Source: an uncultured Terriglobales bacterium
GTDB taxonomy: Bacteria > Acidobacteriota > Terriglobia > Terriglobales > Acidobacteriaceae
Direction: 5' to 3'
DNA: 12,730 bases
Assembly: GCA_955652845.1 (NCBI GenBank)
Contig: CATPBY010000106.1
Location: 1 to 12,730, forward strand
A program made the translations under genes and the position numbers. The notes under the pieces are model-generated. The model was not told the DNA's origin and ran no database searches. It was given only the letters and a program-made list of their open reading frames with translations. This document shows positions 5,946 to 12,648 of this stretch, piece by piece (positions within the stretch are counted from its first letter, which is position 1; each line of letters opens with the position of its first letter).

Positions 5946-6179
5946 TCAGCTCCGTCTGTCTCTTATTTCTCTGGCTGCGAACCATCGTCTTAGCGCGACG
6001 GCGGACCAAATCGCTTCCACCAGCCCGAAAGGCCAAGCTCCCTGCAGAAAGCCGTACACTGATCCCAGGATGCATGCTCCCGCAAACCCCAAGATGAACC
6101 ACGCACTGCGCTTCTCTAACGCATAGCAAAGTAACATGAGGGTCACCGCAAGCAAACCGAACGCCGTCAGAGGTTTCAC
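5946..6179 (-). CDS. Small three-helix membrane protein of unknown function
   Basis: The 77-residue product is dominated by three hydrophobic segments at about residues 4-19, 26-45 and 47-66. They are joined by a conserved-looking LEKRSAWFILGFAGAC turn, a YGFLQGAWPFGLVEAIW stretch and a basic C-terminus (RRWFAAREIRDRRS). I recall similar short proteins annotated as hypothetical across many bacteria, but no function is known to me. Start is GTG at 6177-6179; an in-frame TAG lies a few codons upstream, so no earlier start exists. The Shine-Dalgarno is weak. The gene lies upstream of rpsP on the same strand with a 91-base gap, and diverges from the secreted-protein gene at 6330. Confidence 0.75.
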   Translation of the reverse strand: MKPLTAFGLLAVTLMLLCYALEKRSAWFILGFAGACILGSVYGFLQGAWPFGLVEAIWSAVALRRWFAAREIRDRRS

Positions 6180-6245
6180 CGTGCCACTCTACCATCCGCT
6201 GGCAAATGTTATTTCGTCTCTCAGTCCGGTAACCACAGCTCTAAC

Positions 6246-6274
6246 TTGTAAGTCACGACACGGTTGCATAGGTT
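6246..6274 (+). promoter_or_regulatory. Weak candidate promoter for the small secreted protein
   Basis: TTGTAA (6246-6251), 17 bases, TAGGTT (6269-6274), 55 bases before the ATG at 6330 in the divergent gap 6180-6329. Both boxes are partial matches to the sigma-70 consensus. Confidence 0.25.
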
Positions 6275-6329
6275 AGTGGAATCCGGCAATTCCGTCCGAA
6301 CTTCAGACCGGGCTAACAGGGAGGAGATT

Positions 6330-6560
6330 ATGAAAAAGAGAATGATGAGTGTTGCTACAGTGATGGGTCTACTGCTGATGTTCTCTATGCCACTACCCGC
6401 ATTCGAGCCTCATCACGAGATCCACGAGGCTTTGGAAGCGCTGCACAAAGCGAGAGTTCATCTGGAGCGTGCCAACCACGACTTCCATGGGCATCGCGCC
6501 GATGCTATTCGTGCCATCGACGAAGCCGGCCGTCAGCTTGAAATCTGTCTGCAGTATTGA
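6330..6560 (+). CDS. Small secreted helical protein (HDFxGHR type), unknown function
   Basis: The 76-residue precursor starts with a signal peptide: MKKR, a hydrophobic core (about residues 6-20) and PLPA, with likely cleavage after A24. The mature part, about 52 residues, is His-rich and helical. It carries HHEIHEALEALHKARVHLE, then HDFHGHRADAIRAIDEA (50-66), and ends QLEICLQY with a single Cys. This pattern suggests a two-helix hairpin whose His residues could bind metal, but that is inference. I recall similar hypothetical proteins in Acidobacteria and Proteobacteria with an H-D-F-x-G-H-R core. Start is ATG at 6330 with a strong GGGAGGAG at 6319-6326; an upstream in-frame ATG at 6264 lacks this site and would bury the signal peptide. 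The gene stands alone and ends at a strong hairpin (6585-6625). Confidence 0.85.
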   Translation: MKKRMMSVATVMGLLLMFSMPLPAFEPHHEIHEALEALHKARVHLERANHDFHGHRADAIRAIDEAGRQLEICLQY

Positions 6561-6584
6561 TCAGAAACCGTCCTGCAATGTTCG

Positions 6585-6625
6585 CAAGCAGCGTTCCTTG
6601 TCGACGGCGGAAGGAACGCTGCTTG
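6585..6625 (+). terminator. Strong 15-bp hairpin terminator
   Basis: CAAGCAGCGTTCCTT (6585-6599) is perfectly complementary to AAGGAACGCTGCTTG (6611-6625), with an 11-base loop. On the plus strand a short TGTCTTT follows. A second small inverted repeat, CTTTAA-GCTTG-TTAAAG (6630-6646), lies downstream. It sits between the convergent 3' ends of the secreted-protein gene and ffh and could serve both, although no T-run follows on the minus strand. Confidence 0.75.
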
Positions 6626-6665
6626 GTGTCTTTAAGCTTGTTAAAGCCTGACTGGCGTCCGCTTT

Positions 6666-8024
6666 TTACATTCCCGGCATTTTCATTCCCACCAGCTTGC
6701 GCGCAAAACTGGGTTTTCCAATGTCTTTAAACATCTTGCGCATCTGGGCGTACTGGCGCAAGAGGTTATTGACTTCCTGTACGCTGGTTCCGGAACCGCG
6801 GGCTATACGTTTGCGCCGGCTGCCGTTGATCACTTCATGATGCATCCGCTCGTGGGTGGTCATGGAATTAATGATCGCCTCGACCCGGTTGAGTTGCTTT
6901 TCATCGACTTTGTCCGCGTGCTTCTGCATTCCGGCGAAAGGGCCAACGCTGGGCAGCATTCCCATCAGGCTCTGAAGAGATCCCATCTTCTTTACTTGCC
7001 GCAACTGGTCGCGAAAGTCTTCCAGCGAAAATCCGCTGCCAGACAGCGCGCGGCTTGCCATCTCCTGCGCTTTCTTCTTATCGACATTCTGCTCGGCTTT
7101 TTCGATCAGCGAGAGAATGTCGCCCATTCCCAAAATGCGGGAGACGATACGATCAGGATGGAAAGGCTCGAGTGCGTCGTATTTCTCGCCCACGCCGATG
7201 AACTTGATGGGCTGGCCTGTGACCTGCCGGATGGAAAGGGCGGCGCCTCCGCGGGCGTCGCCATCCATCTTGGTAAGAAACACGCCGGTCAAGGCAAGCT
7301 TCTTATGGAACTCGTCGGCCGACTTGACTGCATCCTGGCCGGTCATGGCGTCCGCGACGAAAAGGATCTCCTGCGGATTAAGCAGGCGCTTCAGGGACTG
7401 CATTTCTTCCATGAGCTGGTCATCAATGTGCAGGCGGCCAGCTGTGTCAACGATCAGGACATCCGAGCCAGTGTTGATAGCTTCGCGGCGAGCTTCTTTT
7501 GCCAGACGTTCAACCGTCGCAGTATTGGGTTCTCCAACTTCTCCTTCGTAAATATTGGCTTTGATGGCCTGCGCTACAATTTTGAGCTGCTCGCGGGCAG
7601 CCGGACGATAAACGTCGACCGAAACCAGCAGCGGGCGGTGGCCGCCATTTTTCAGCCAGTTCGCCAGCTTGCCTGAGGTCGTGGTCTTGCCCGAACCCTG
7701 TAGTCCCGCCATCAGTATCACGGTCGGCGGCTGCGAGGCGAATTTAAGCCGGGCAGTATCGTGGCCCAGAGTTTCGATCAACTCATCGCGCAGAATCTTG
7801 ATGACCTGCTCGCCGGGAGAAAGCGCTGTCGCCACCTGCTGCCCGACGGCTTTTTCCTGAATGTGATCGATGAGCTGCTTGACGACTTTAAAGTTGACGT
7901 CGGCTTCGAGCAACGCCAGCCGAATCTCGCGCAGCGCCTCCTGAATATTTTCTTCATTGAGGACAGCCTGACCCCGCAGGGTCTTGAAGGCGCGCTGCAG
8001 CTTTTCCTGAAGATTCTCAAACAT
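6666..8024 (-). CDS. ffh: Signal recognition particle protein (SRP54 GTPase)
   Basis: Ffh binds the SRP RNA and signal sequences and docks with FtsY to deliver ribosomes to the membrane. The 452-residue protein has the N-terminal helical domain (1-90) and the G domain with P-loop GLQGSGKTTT (107-116). DVYRPAA (137-143), DTAGR (193-197), TKMDGDARGGA (251-261) and GVGEKYD (277-283) follow. The C-terminal M domain (about 310-452) includes the RNA-binding stretch NGSRRKRIARGSG (400-412) and a Met-rich tail (GMKMPGM). Length is typical (450-460). Start is ATG at 8022-8024; no Shine-Dalgarno is seen, but an extended -10 lies close upstream, so the transcript may have a very short leader. In many genomes ffh sits directly before rpsP; here two small genes intervene. 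Confidence 0.98.
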   Translation of the reverse strand: MFENLQEKLQRAFKTLRGQAVLNEENIQEALREIRLALLEADVNFKVVKQLIDHIQEKAVGQQVATALSPGEQVIKILRDELIETLGHDTARLKFASQPPTVILMAGLQGSGKTTTSGKLANWLKNGGHRPLLVSVDVYRPAAREQLKIVAQAIKANIYEGEVGEPNTATVERLAKEARREAINTGSDVLIVDTAGRLHIDDQLMEEMQSLKRLLNPQEILFVADAMTGQDAVKSADEFHKKLALTGVFLTKMDGDARGGAALSIRQVTGQPIKFIGVGEKYDALEPFHPDRIVSRILGMGDILSLIEKAEQNVDKKKAQEMASRALSGSGFSLEDFRDQLRQVKKMGSLQSLMGMLPSVGPFAGMQKHADKVDEKQLNRVEAIINSMTTHERMHHEVINGSRRKRIARGSGTSVQEVNNLLRQYAQMRKMFKDIGKPSFARKLVGMKMPGM

Positions 8025-8039
8025 AAGGGTGATTGAGTC

Positions 8040-8048
8040 ATTTTAGCA
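8040..8048 (-). promoter_or_regulatory. ffh: Extended -10 promoter element of ffh
   Basis: On the minus strand TGCTAAAAT (8048 down to 8040) fits an extended -10 (TGn followed by TAAAAT), 15 bases before the ATG. No clear -35 is present, as is usual for extended -10 promoters. The predicted leader is only about 8-10 bases. The rest of the 160-base gap 8025-8184 shows nothing else that I can support. Confidence 0.4.
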
Positions 8049-8184
8049 GGGTGAAGGAACCGAGCCAGCGCCAGGAAGGGCACGGCTGAACCCCTGCCGA
8101 CCACAAACGCATTTCCTAAACTCTAAGCCCAAAGGCCTCTCTTAATTTTTTCGTGGGAATCGAAATTAAATGTGAGACTTGATT

Positions 8185-9186
8185 TCAAGGCGACCCAAAC
8201 GCTTCCTTCGCAGCCATCACCGTGTTGCAGTGGATCGTAACCGTGTCTTCCAGCCTCCGGGCGTAGCCGCCAGCATAGGTGACCATCACCGGAATATTCC
8301 TGGAGCGGGCTACTCGGAACATCAGTTCGTCGCGCTTCTTCAAGCCTCCAATGGTAAGGGCCAGGCCGCCAAGCTGATCTTCTATGTATGGATCGGCGCC
8401 GGCGATATAGCAGATCAAATCCGGCGCAAACTGGCGGAGTCCGGAACTCAGCGCGTTATCAAGCCAGGCAAGATAATCGTCGTCTCCAATGCCGTCCGGC
8501 AGGTCCACATCAATCGAAGACGGCGGTTTCGATGCTGGATAGTTATTCTCCTGGTGAAGCGAGATGGTAAAGACATCGCCCGCCTGTCCATTGCGGATTT
8601 TTGGCGAAGCGCGCAACCCGGATGTCGATGGCAACGGATCGCTCGCAGCGCGAATACCCGTGAAGATGGCGGCAGTCCCGTTGCCGTGATGAACGTCACA
8701 ATCGACCGTCATGGCGGTGTGAATCTTCTCATCGCGCTGCATGCGGCGAATGGCGACCGCCACATCGTGAATCATGCAGAAGCCTTCGCCGTGTCCCGGG
8801 AAGGCGTGGTGAAATCCGCCGCCAATGTTGAAACCGATGCCATCTTTCAGCGCATAGCCGGCAGCCATGATCGATCCGCCCGCAGCCAGCCAGAAGGCTC
8901 GCACCAGTTGCGGCGAGTAGGGGATTTCCATCTGCATTTCTTCGAGTGGAGACAACGTGCCGGTCTTCAATTTGTGAACATATTGCGGGGTATGGACAAG
9001 CAGAATGTCGTGGTCAGAAGCCGGCTCCGGAGTGAGAAAATCCGACGGCTCGGCGATTTTGGTTTCGAGCAGCCGATCATGAACGCGGCGGTATTTCTCC
9101 GCCGGGAAAACATGCTCCCCGATAGGCAGATAATAGTCGTCGCTATAGACCAGCTTGAAGGGCAGCATGGCGAGGGAAAACTCCAT
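8185..9186 (-). CDS. Histone deacetylase superfamily hydrolase
   Basis: The protein belongs to the arginase/deacetylase fold family that includes AcuC, HDAC11-like enzymes and acetylpolyamine amidohydrolases, which release acetate from acetyl-lysine or acetylated amines. Active-site features are all visible: GGGFHHAF (122-129, catalytic H126/H127), VDCDVHHGNGTAAIF (161-175, zinc ligands D164 and H166), AGADPY (262-267, zinc ligand D265) and YAGGYA (304-309, Y308). Between AAIF and FTISLHQENNYP there is a loop of about 30 residues (176-205) that looks longer than in the relatives I remember. The N-terminal FKLVYSDDYYLPIGEHVFPAEKYR (10-33) is typical. The longest start is ATG at 9184-9186. A second ATG at 9166-9168 begins MLPFKLVY, as many homologues do, and has GGAG 11 bases upstream, so it may be the real start. 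The gene follows the lipoprotein gene by 39 bases and precedes ffh by 160. Confidence 0.92.
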   Translation of the reverse strand: MEFSLAMLPFKLVYSDDYYLPIGEHVFPAEKYRRVHDRLLETKIAEPSDFLTPEPASDHDILLVHTPQYVHKLKTGTLSPLEEMQMEIPYSPQLVRAFWLAAGGSIMAAGYALKDGIGFNIGGGFHHAFPGHGEGFCMIHDVAVAIRRMQRDEKIHTAMTVDCDVHHGNGTAAIFTGIRAASDPLPSTSGLRASPKIRNGQAGDVFTISLHQENNYPASKPPSSIDVDLPDGIGDDDYLAWLDNALSSGLRQFAPDLICYIAGADPYIEDQLGGLALTIGGLKKRDELMFRVARSRNIPVMVTYAGGYARRLEDTVTIHCNTVMAAKEAFGSP

Positions 9187-9225
9187 GATACCGCGAGGTG
9201 ATCGAGCAAACAGGAATCCAGGAGC

Positions 9226-10335
9226 CTACTTCAACCCGACACCGTAAAGATAGTCGTAGGTCCCGCTTGAGCCGAATGGCAGGTTGGCGCGGAAGGACGC
9301 GAACAGAAGTGCTCGGTCCATGAAGGTTAGAAACACATCCTGTTGGGAATTGGCAGAAGTCAGGCGGAAGGTGAAAACGCCAAAACACGGATCCTGAAGC
9401 TCGCCCGGGCTGCCATACAAATACGCAGTATCAGCTACAGGGGTCAATGCGGCCTGCGCGATGATGGCGCCCTGCGCACTGCTGATAGTGACGTGCCCGC
9501 TGCTGTTGATAACCAGCGTGGCATTTCCAAGACTGGCAGTTCCGGTTTCGGTGTTGCCCATTCCGGCGGCGGCGCCGGTCTTCTGATAAAAGATGGCCTT
9601 ATAAGTTCCGGCGAACGACGGATCAAAATCCTTGGTGGCCGCCTGCCTCAATCCGAGGATTGCGCCGTTGGACGAATCCACGGCGAAAATCCCGTTCGCT
9701 GTGCCGAAAATGTAGTCGAACCGAGTCGTGCTGTTCTTCTCCGCAACTTTGAAGAAAGTGCCAGAGGGATCCAGTTGGGCCTGACTCACAGTGACCGGCG
9801 TGCCGGCGTGGAAAGGCAGTCCGTTTTGACTGGCGGCGTCATATGGCGAATAGGAGGAATTGTCCACTGTACCCCCAACGTTGACGACGACGGACCCGAC
9901 TTCCAGTCCACCCGAGCTGGTGCGAAACTGCATATAGTTGTAAGTGTGTCCTTCCCACGTTGCCAGGGATATCTGTCCGCTGTCGACGGCTGTGACCAGC
10001 GCTGGCATGTCGAGATTGGGTCCTGTTTTGGCGGCCTGCACCAGCAAGGCGTATCCCGGAACCTCGTAGGCGGCAATCAGATTTCCCTTGGGATCGCTGA
10101 GAGCATAGGTCCCGTCAGCGTTCACCGTGTAAGGGACGATCCCGCCGTCACCGTTGGATACGTCGGCGTAAGTCAAAGTGTGCGCAGCTGCATCAATCAT
10201 GAACGTCAAAAAGTCGCCCACCGAAGCGCTGCCGTTGTATGACCGCGAAGACTGGACTGCTGTCGTCGGCGAGGTGGCGCTGCAGCTCACCAGCAAAAGC
10301 AAGTCAACCAACAGAAACACCGTCCGAAGCTTCAC
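9226..10335 (-). CDS. Putative lipoprotein of unknown function
   Basis: The 369-residue precursor has a short basic N-terminus (MKLR), a hydrophobic segment and a lipobox LVSC at residues 15-18, so Cys18 should be lipidated and the protein held at the outer or inner membrane. The mature chain is rich in Ser, Thr, Gly, Ala and Asn and in alternating hydrophobic residues, suggesting an all-beta secreted domain. Repeated similar turns (NADGTYALSDPKGN, VDSSNGAILGLRQAA, INSSGHVTISSAQGA) hint at repeated beta units. No catalytic motif or named family is recognised. Start is GTG at 10333-10335 with an excellent AAGGAG 5 bases upstream. It is divergent from dnaK and followed within 39 bases by the HDAC-family gene, perhaps in one transcript. 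Confidence 0.82.
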   Translation of the reverse strand: MKLRTVFLLVDLLLLVSCSATSPTTAVQSSRSYNGSASVGDFLTFMIDAAAHTLTYADVSNGDGGIVPYTVNADGTYALSDPKGNLIAAYEVPGYALLVQAAKTGPNLDMPALVTAVDSGQISLATWEGHTYNYMQFRTSSGGLEVGSVVVNVGGTVDNSSYSPYDAASQNGLPFHAGTPVTVSQAQLDPSGTFFKVAEKNSTTRFDYIFGTANGIFAVDSSNGAILGLRQAATKDFDPSFAGTYKAIFYQKTGAAAGMGNTETGTASLGNATLVINSSGHVTISSAQGAIIAQAALTPVADTAYLYGSPGELQDPCFGVFTFRLTSANSQQDVFLTFMDRALLFASFRANLPFGSSGTYDYLYGVGLK

Positions 10336-10381
10336 TGAGGCTCCTTGAAAGCGGGCTTTTCAATCCGTTCTCAAGAAGAGG

Positions 10382-10400
10382 ATCGGCGGTTTTCGCCGAT
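10382..10400. promoter_or_regulatory. 7-bp perfect hairpin upstream of the lipoprotein gene
   Basis: ATCGGCG-GTTTT-CGCCGAT (10382-10400) is a perfect inverted repeat in the lipoprotein/dnaK gap, 47 bases before the lipoprotein start. It could lie in that gene's leader RNA or be a regulator site. It is not followed by a T-run on either strand. Confidence 0.35.
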
Positions 10401-10463
10401 AGCTTTAAGTGGGAAGGGTGGAACATAGTCCGAAGCCAAAAGGGGGCGCCCTGCATCTAAACA

Positions 10464-10492
10464 TTGACAACAAATCACTCAAGTCTTATCAT
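10464..10492 (+). promoter_or_regulatory. dnaK: Near-consensus sigma-70 promoter of dnaK
   Basis: TTGACA (10464-10469) matches the -35 consensus fully. A 17-base spacer leads to TATCAT (10487-10492), five of six for the -10. The start of transcription would fall at about 10499, giving a leader of about 60 bases before the ATG. No sigma-32 type promoter or CIRCE element is seen. Confidence 0.75.
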
Positions 10493-10499
10493 AGCAGCG

Positions 10500-10528
10500 T
10501 TTGCAATAGTAAATCCATTGATTGTAAA
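10500..10528. promoter_or_regulatory. Inverted repeat at the dnaK transcription start (candidate operator)
   Basis: TTTGCAAT (10500-10507) and ATTGTAAA (10521-10528) form an inverted repeat (7 of 8 positions) around 13 bases. It begins at or just after the predicted start of transcription, where a repressor could block elongation or an RNA stem could form in the leader. It does not resemble CIRCE. Confidence 0.3.
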
Positions 10529-10559
10529 GCACTTATAGATAAAAGGAGGATCCAATTTT

Positions 10560-12491
10560 ATGGCCAAGATTATCGGTATTGACCTCGGAACCACCAATTC
10601 CTGCGTGGCAGTTATGGAAGGTGGCGAACCGAAGGTGATCCCTAATGAAGAAGGTGGGCGGACCACGCCTTCGGTTGTCGGCTTTACCAAGACCGGCGAG
10701 CGGCTGGTGGGGCAGGTCGCCAAGCGCCAGGCCATCACCAATCCGGAGAACACGGTGTATTCGATCAAGCGATTCATGGGACGCCGCTATGACGAGGTGA
10801 CGGAAGAAATCAAGATGGTCCCTTACAAGGTCGTGCAGTCGGGCGACCATGTCGCGGTTCTGGCGCAGGGCAAGGAACATACGCCCCCGCAGATTTCCGC
10901 CATGATTCTGCAGAAGCTGAAGAAGGCGGCGGAAGACTACCTTGGCGAGAAAGTGGTCGATGCGGTTATCACCGTGCCGGCGTACTTCAACGATGCGCAG
11001 CGTCAGGCGACCAAAGATGCCGGCAAGATCGCCGGACTCGACGTAAAGCGAATCATCAACGAACCCACGGCGGCGGCGCTGGCTTACGGCCTCGACAAGA
11101 AGAAGGATGAAACCATCGCGGTCTACGACTTCGGCGGCGGAACATTCGACATTTCGATTCTGGAAGTCGGCGAAGGAGTAATCGAAGTCAAAGCCACAAA
11201 TGGTGACACCCACCTGGGCGGCGACAACATCGACCAGCGCCTGGTCGACTGGCTGATCGATGAGTTCAAGAAAGACGAAGGCCTGGACTTGCGCGCGAAG
11301 GGCAACGAGATGGCCCTGCAACGTCTGCGTGATGCGGCGGAGCGGGCGAAGATCGAGCTCTCCACCACGATGGAGACCGAGATCAATCTGCCGTTCATTA
11401 CAGCGGATGCGGGCGGTCCCAAGCACCTGGTCAAGAAGCTGACCCGGGCCAAGCTGGAATCGATGGTTGAAGACATCATCCAGCGCTCTGTGGGTCCCTG
11501 CAAGCAGTGCATGAAAGATGCCGGGGTCGACGCCAGCAAGATCGACGAAGTTGTGCTGGTGGGCGGCCAGACCCGCATGCCGCGGATTCAGGCGCTGGTG
11601 AAGGAACTGTTCGGCAAAGAGCCTCATAAGGGAGTGAACCCGGACGAAGTAGTGGCAATCGGAGCTGCCATTCAGGGCGGCGTTCTGGGCGGCGAGGTCA
11701 AAGACCTGCTACTGCTCGACGTTACCCCGCTGACGCTCGCGATCGAAACTCTGGGCGGCGTGGCGACGGCAATGATTCCGCGCAACACGACTATCCCGAC
11801 CCGTAAGACGGAGACGTTCTCCACCGCGGCCGATAACCAGACCTCGGTTGAAGTCCACGTGTTGCAGGGCGAGCGCCCGATGGCGGCACAGAACCGCACT
11901 CTGGGCAAGTTTCACCTGACTGGACTGCCGCCGGCTCCGCGCGGCGTCCCGCAGATTGAGGTGACGTTCGACATCGATGCCAACGGCATCCTCAACGTGA
12001 CCGCAAAAGACAACGCCACGGGCAAGGACCAGAAGATTACGATCACGTCGTCTTCCGGTCTGAGCAAGGACGAAGTCGAACGCATGGCCAAGGAAGCTGA
12101 CGCGCACTCCGCCGAGGATAAGGCTCAGCGCGAGCAGATCGAGGCGAGGAACCAGCTCGACTCGATGGTCTACAGCGTGGAGAAGATGCTGCGTGAGCAC
12201 GGCGACAAAATCTCCGGCGCCGAACGCGGCGACGTCGAAAATGCCGTGGCTGACGCCAAAAAGGCGCTCGAGGGCACCGACAAGAGCGCTATGGATCGGG
12301 CGCGGGAGAACCTGACCAAAGCCTCGCACAAACTGGCCGAGCAGATGTACAAGGCGGCCCAGCCGCAAGGCGGGGCTCCCGGTGCAGGTCCGGGGGCAGG
12401 AGCGGGTCCGGCTCCGAGCGGCGACGGTCAACCCAAGAAAGACGAAGGTGTAATCGACGCGGAGTACGTAGACGTCGAAGACAAGAAATAG
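10560..12491 (+). CDS. dnaK: Molecular chaperone DnaK (Hsp70)
   Basis: This 643-residue protein is a full-length bacterial Hsp70, which folds proteins in ATP-driven cycles with DnaJ and GrpE. The nucleotide-binding domain (1-381) shows IGIDLGTTNSCVAVMEGG (5-22), NEPTAAALAYGLDKK (167-181), YDFGGGTFDISIL (189-201), THLGGDN (217-223) and VLVGGQTRMPRIQ (332-344). The hydrophobic interdomain linker DLLLLDVTPL is at 382-391. The substrate-binding beta domain (about 392-505) includes RNTTIPTRKTETFSTAADNQ (408-427). The helical lid runs to about 600, followed by a Gly/Ala/Pro-rich flexible tail and the C-terminal DAEYVDVEDKK. Start is ATG at 10560 with GGAGG (10545-10549) 10 bases upstream. grpE and dnaJ are not adjacent within the window; the next gene (12649) is unrelated. 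Confidence 0.99.
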   Translation: MAKIIGIDLGTTNSCVAVMEGGEPKVIPNEEGGRTTPSVVGFTKTGERLVGQVAKRQAITNPENTVYSIKRFMGRRYDEVTEEIKMVPYKVVQSGDHVAVLAQGKEHTPPQISAMILQKLKKAAEDYLGEKVVDAVITVPAYFNDAQRQATKDAGKIAGLDVKRIINEPTAAALAYGLDKKKDETIAVYDFGGGTFDISILEVGEGVIEVKATNGDTHLGGDNIDQRLVDWLIDEFKKDEGLDLRAKGNEMALQRLRDAAERAKIELSTTMETEINLPFITADAGGPKHLVKKLTRAKLESMVEDIIQRSVGPCKQCMKDAGVDASKIDEVVLVGGQTRMPRIQALVKELFGKEPHKGVNPDEVVAIGAAIQGGVLGGEVKDLLLLDVTPLTLAIETLGGVATAMIPRNTTIPTRKTETFSTAADNQTSVEVHVLQGERPMAAQNRTLGKFHLTGLPPAPRGVPQIEVTFDIDANGILNVTAKDNATGKDQKITITSSSGLSKDEVERMAKEADAHSAEDKAQREQIEARNQLDSMVYSVEKMLREHGDKISGAERGDVENAVADAKKALEGTDKSAMDRARENLTKASHKLAEQMYKAAQPQGGAPGAGPGAGAGPAPSGDGQPKKDEGVIDAEYVDVEDKK

Positions 12492-12554
12492 GCTCATGTG
12501 GCGCGGGGCCCCCTTTCGGTTGCGCGTAGGGTATGCTCTCGCCCCCGTACTTAC

Positions 12555-12625
12555 TGGCCACGGATCAGCACAGGTCTCACGGATTGGATACTTATCCGTG
12601 AAGATCCGCGCGAATCCGTGGCTGG
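12555..12625. repeat. Inverted repeat of the CACGGAT family downstream of dnaK
   Basis: The left arm (12555-12585, TGGCCACGGATC...TCACGGAT) is an imperfect reverse complement of the right arm (12594-12625, ATCCGTGAAGATCCGCGCGA followed by ATCCGTGGCTGG), around a centre of about 8 bases. CACGGAT occurs in each arm in both halves. Similar CCACGGAT...ATCCGTGG elements are scattered between genes in many unrelated bacteria, as I remember them. It could form a long hairpin at the dnaK 3' end. Confidence 0.65.
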
Positions 12626-12648
12626 CTTTTATCAAGGGGAGATTAAAA

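Noticed and set aside
5860..6195. 111-codon minus-strand frame overlapping the small membrane protein
   Set aside because: The alternative frame at 5946-6179 gives three clear hydrophobic helices and coding-like composition; this one gives Arg-rich noise and runs into the rpsP promoter region.
6837..7676. Plus-strand open frame of 279 codons opposite ffh
   Set aside because: The minus strand encodes a full Ffh with all G motifs; this frame is a shadow.
8179..9201. Plus-strand open frame of 340 codons opposite the HDAC-family gene
   Set aside because: The minus-strand product carries all deacetylase active-site motifs; the plus-strand translation is His/Arg-rich with no motif.
10464..10560. 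CIRCE heat-shock operator upstream of dnaK
   Set aside because: Searched by eye for TTAGCACTC / GAGTGCTAA; only CACTC alone occurs, inside the promoter spacer, without a partner arm.
10533..11627. Long antisense open frame (364 codons) across the 5' half of dnaK
   Set aside because: It mirrors the codon pattern of dnaK on the other strand, a known effect of GC-rich conserved hsp70 genes. It has no recognisable motif, and dnaK itself is unmistakable.
12502..12530. GGGGCCCC-containing GC-rich stretch after dnaK as a terminator
   Set aside because: GGGGCCCC is a palindrome without a loop, and the flanking GCGC pairings are short; no convincing stem plus T-run.
11709..12635. Second antisense open frame (308 codons) across the 3' part of dnaK
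   Set aside because: Same shadow effect; the product is Arg/Leu-rich without domain signatures and it starts inside the downstream repeat.
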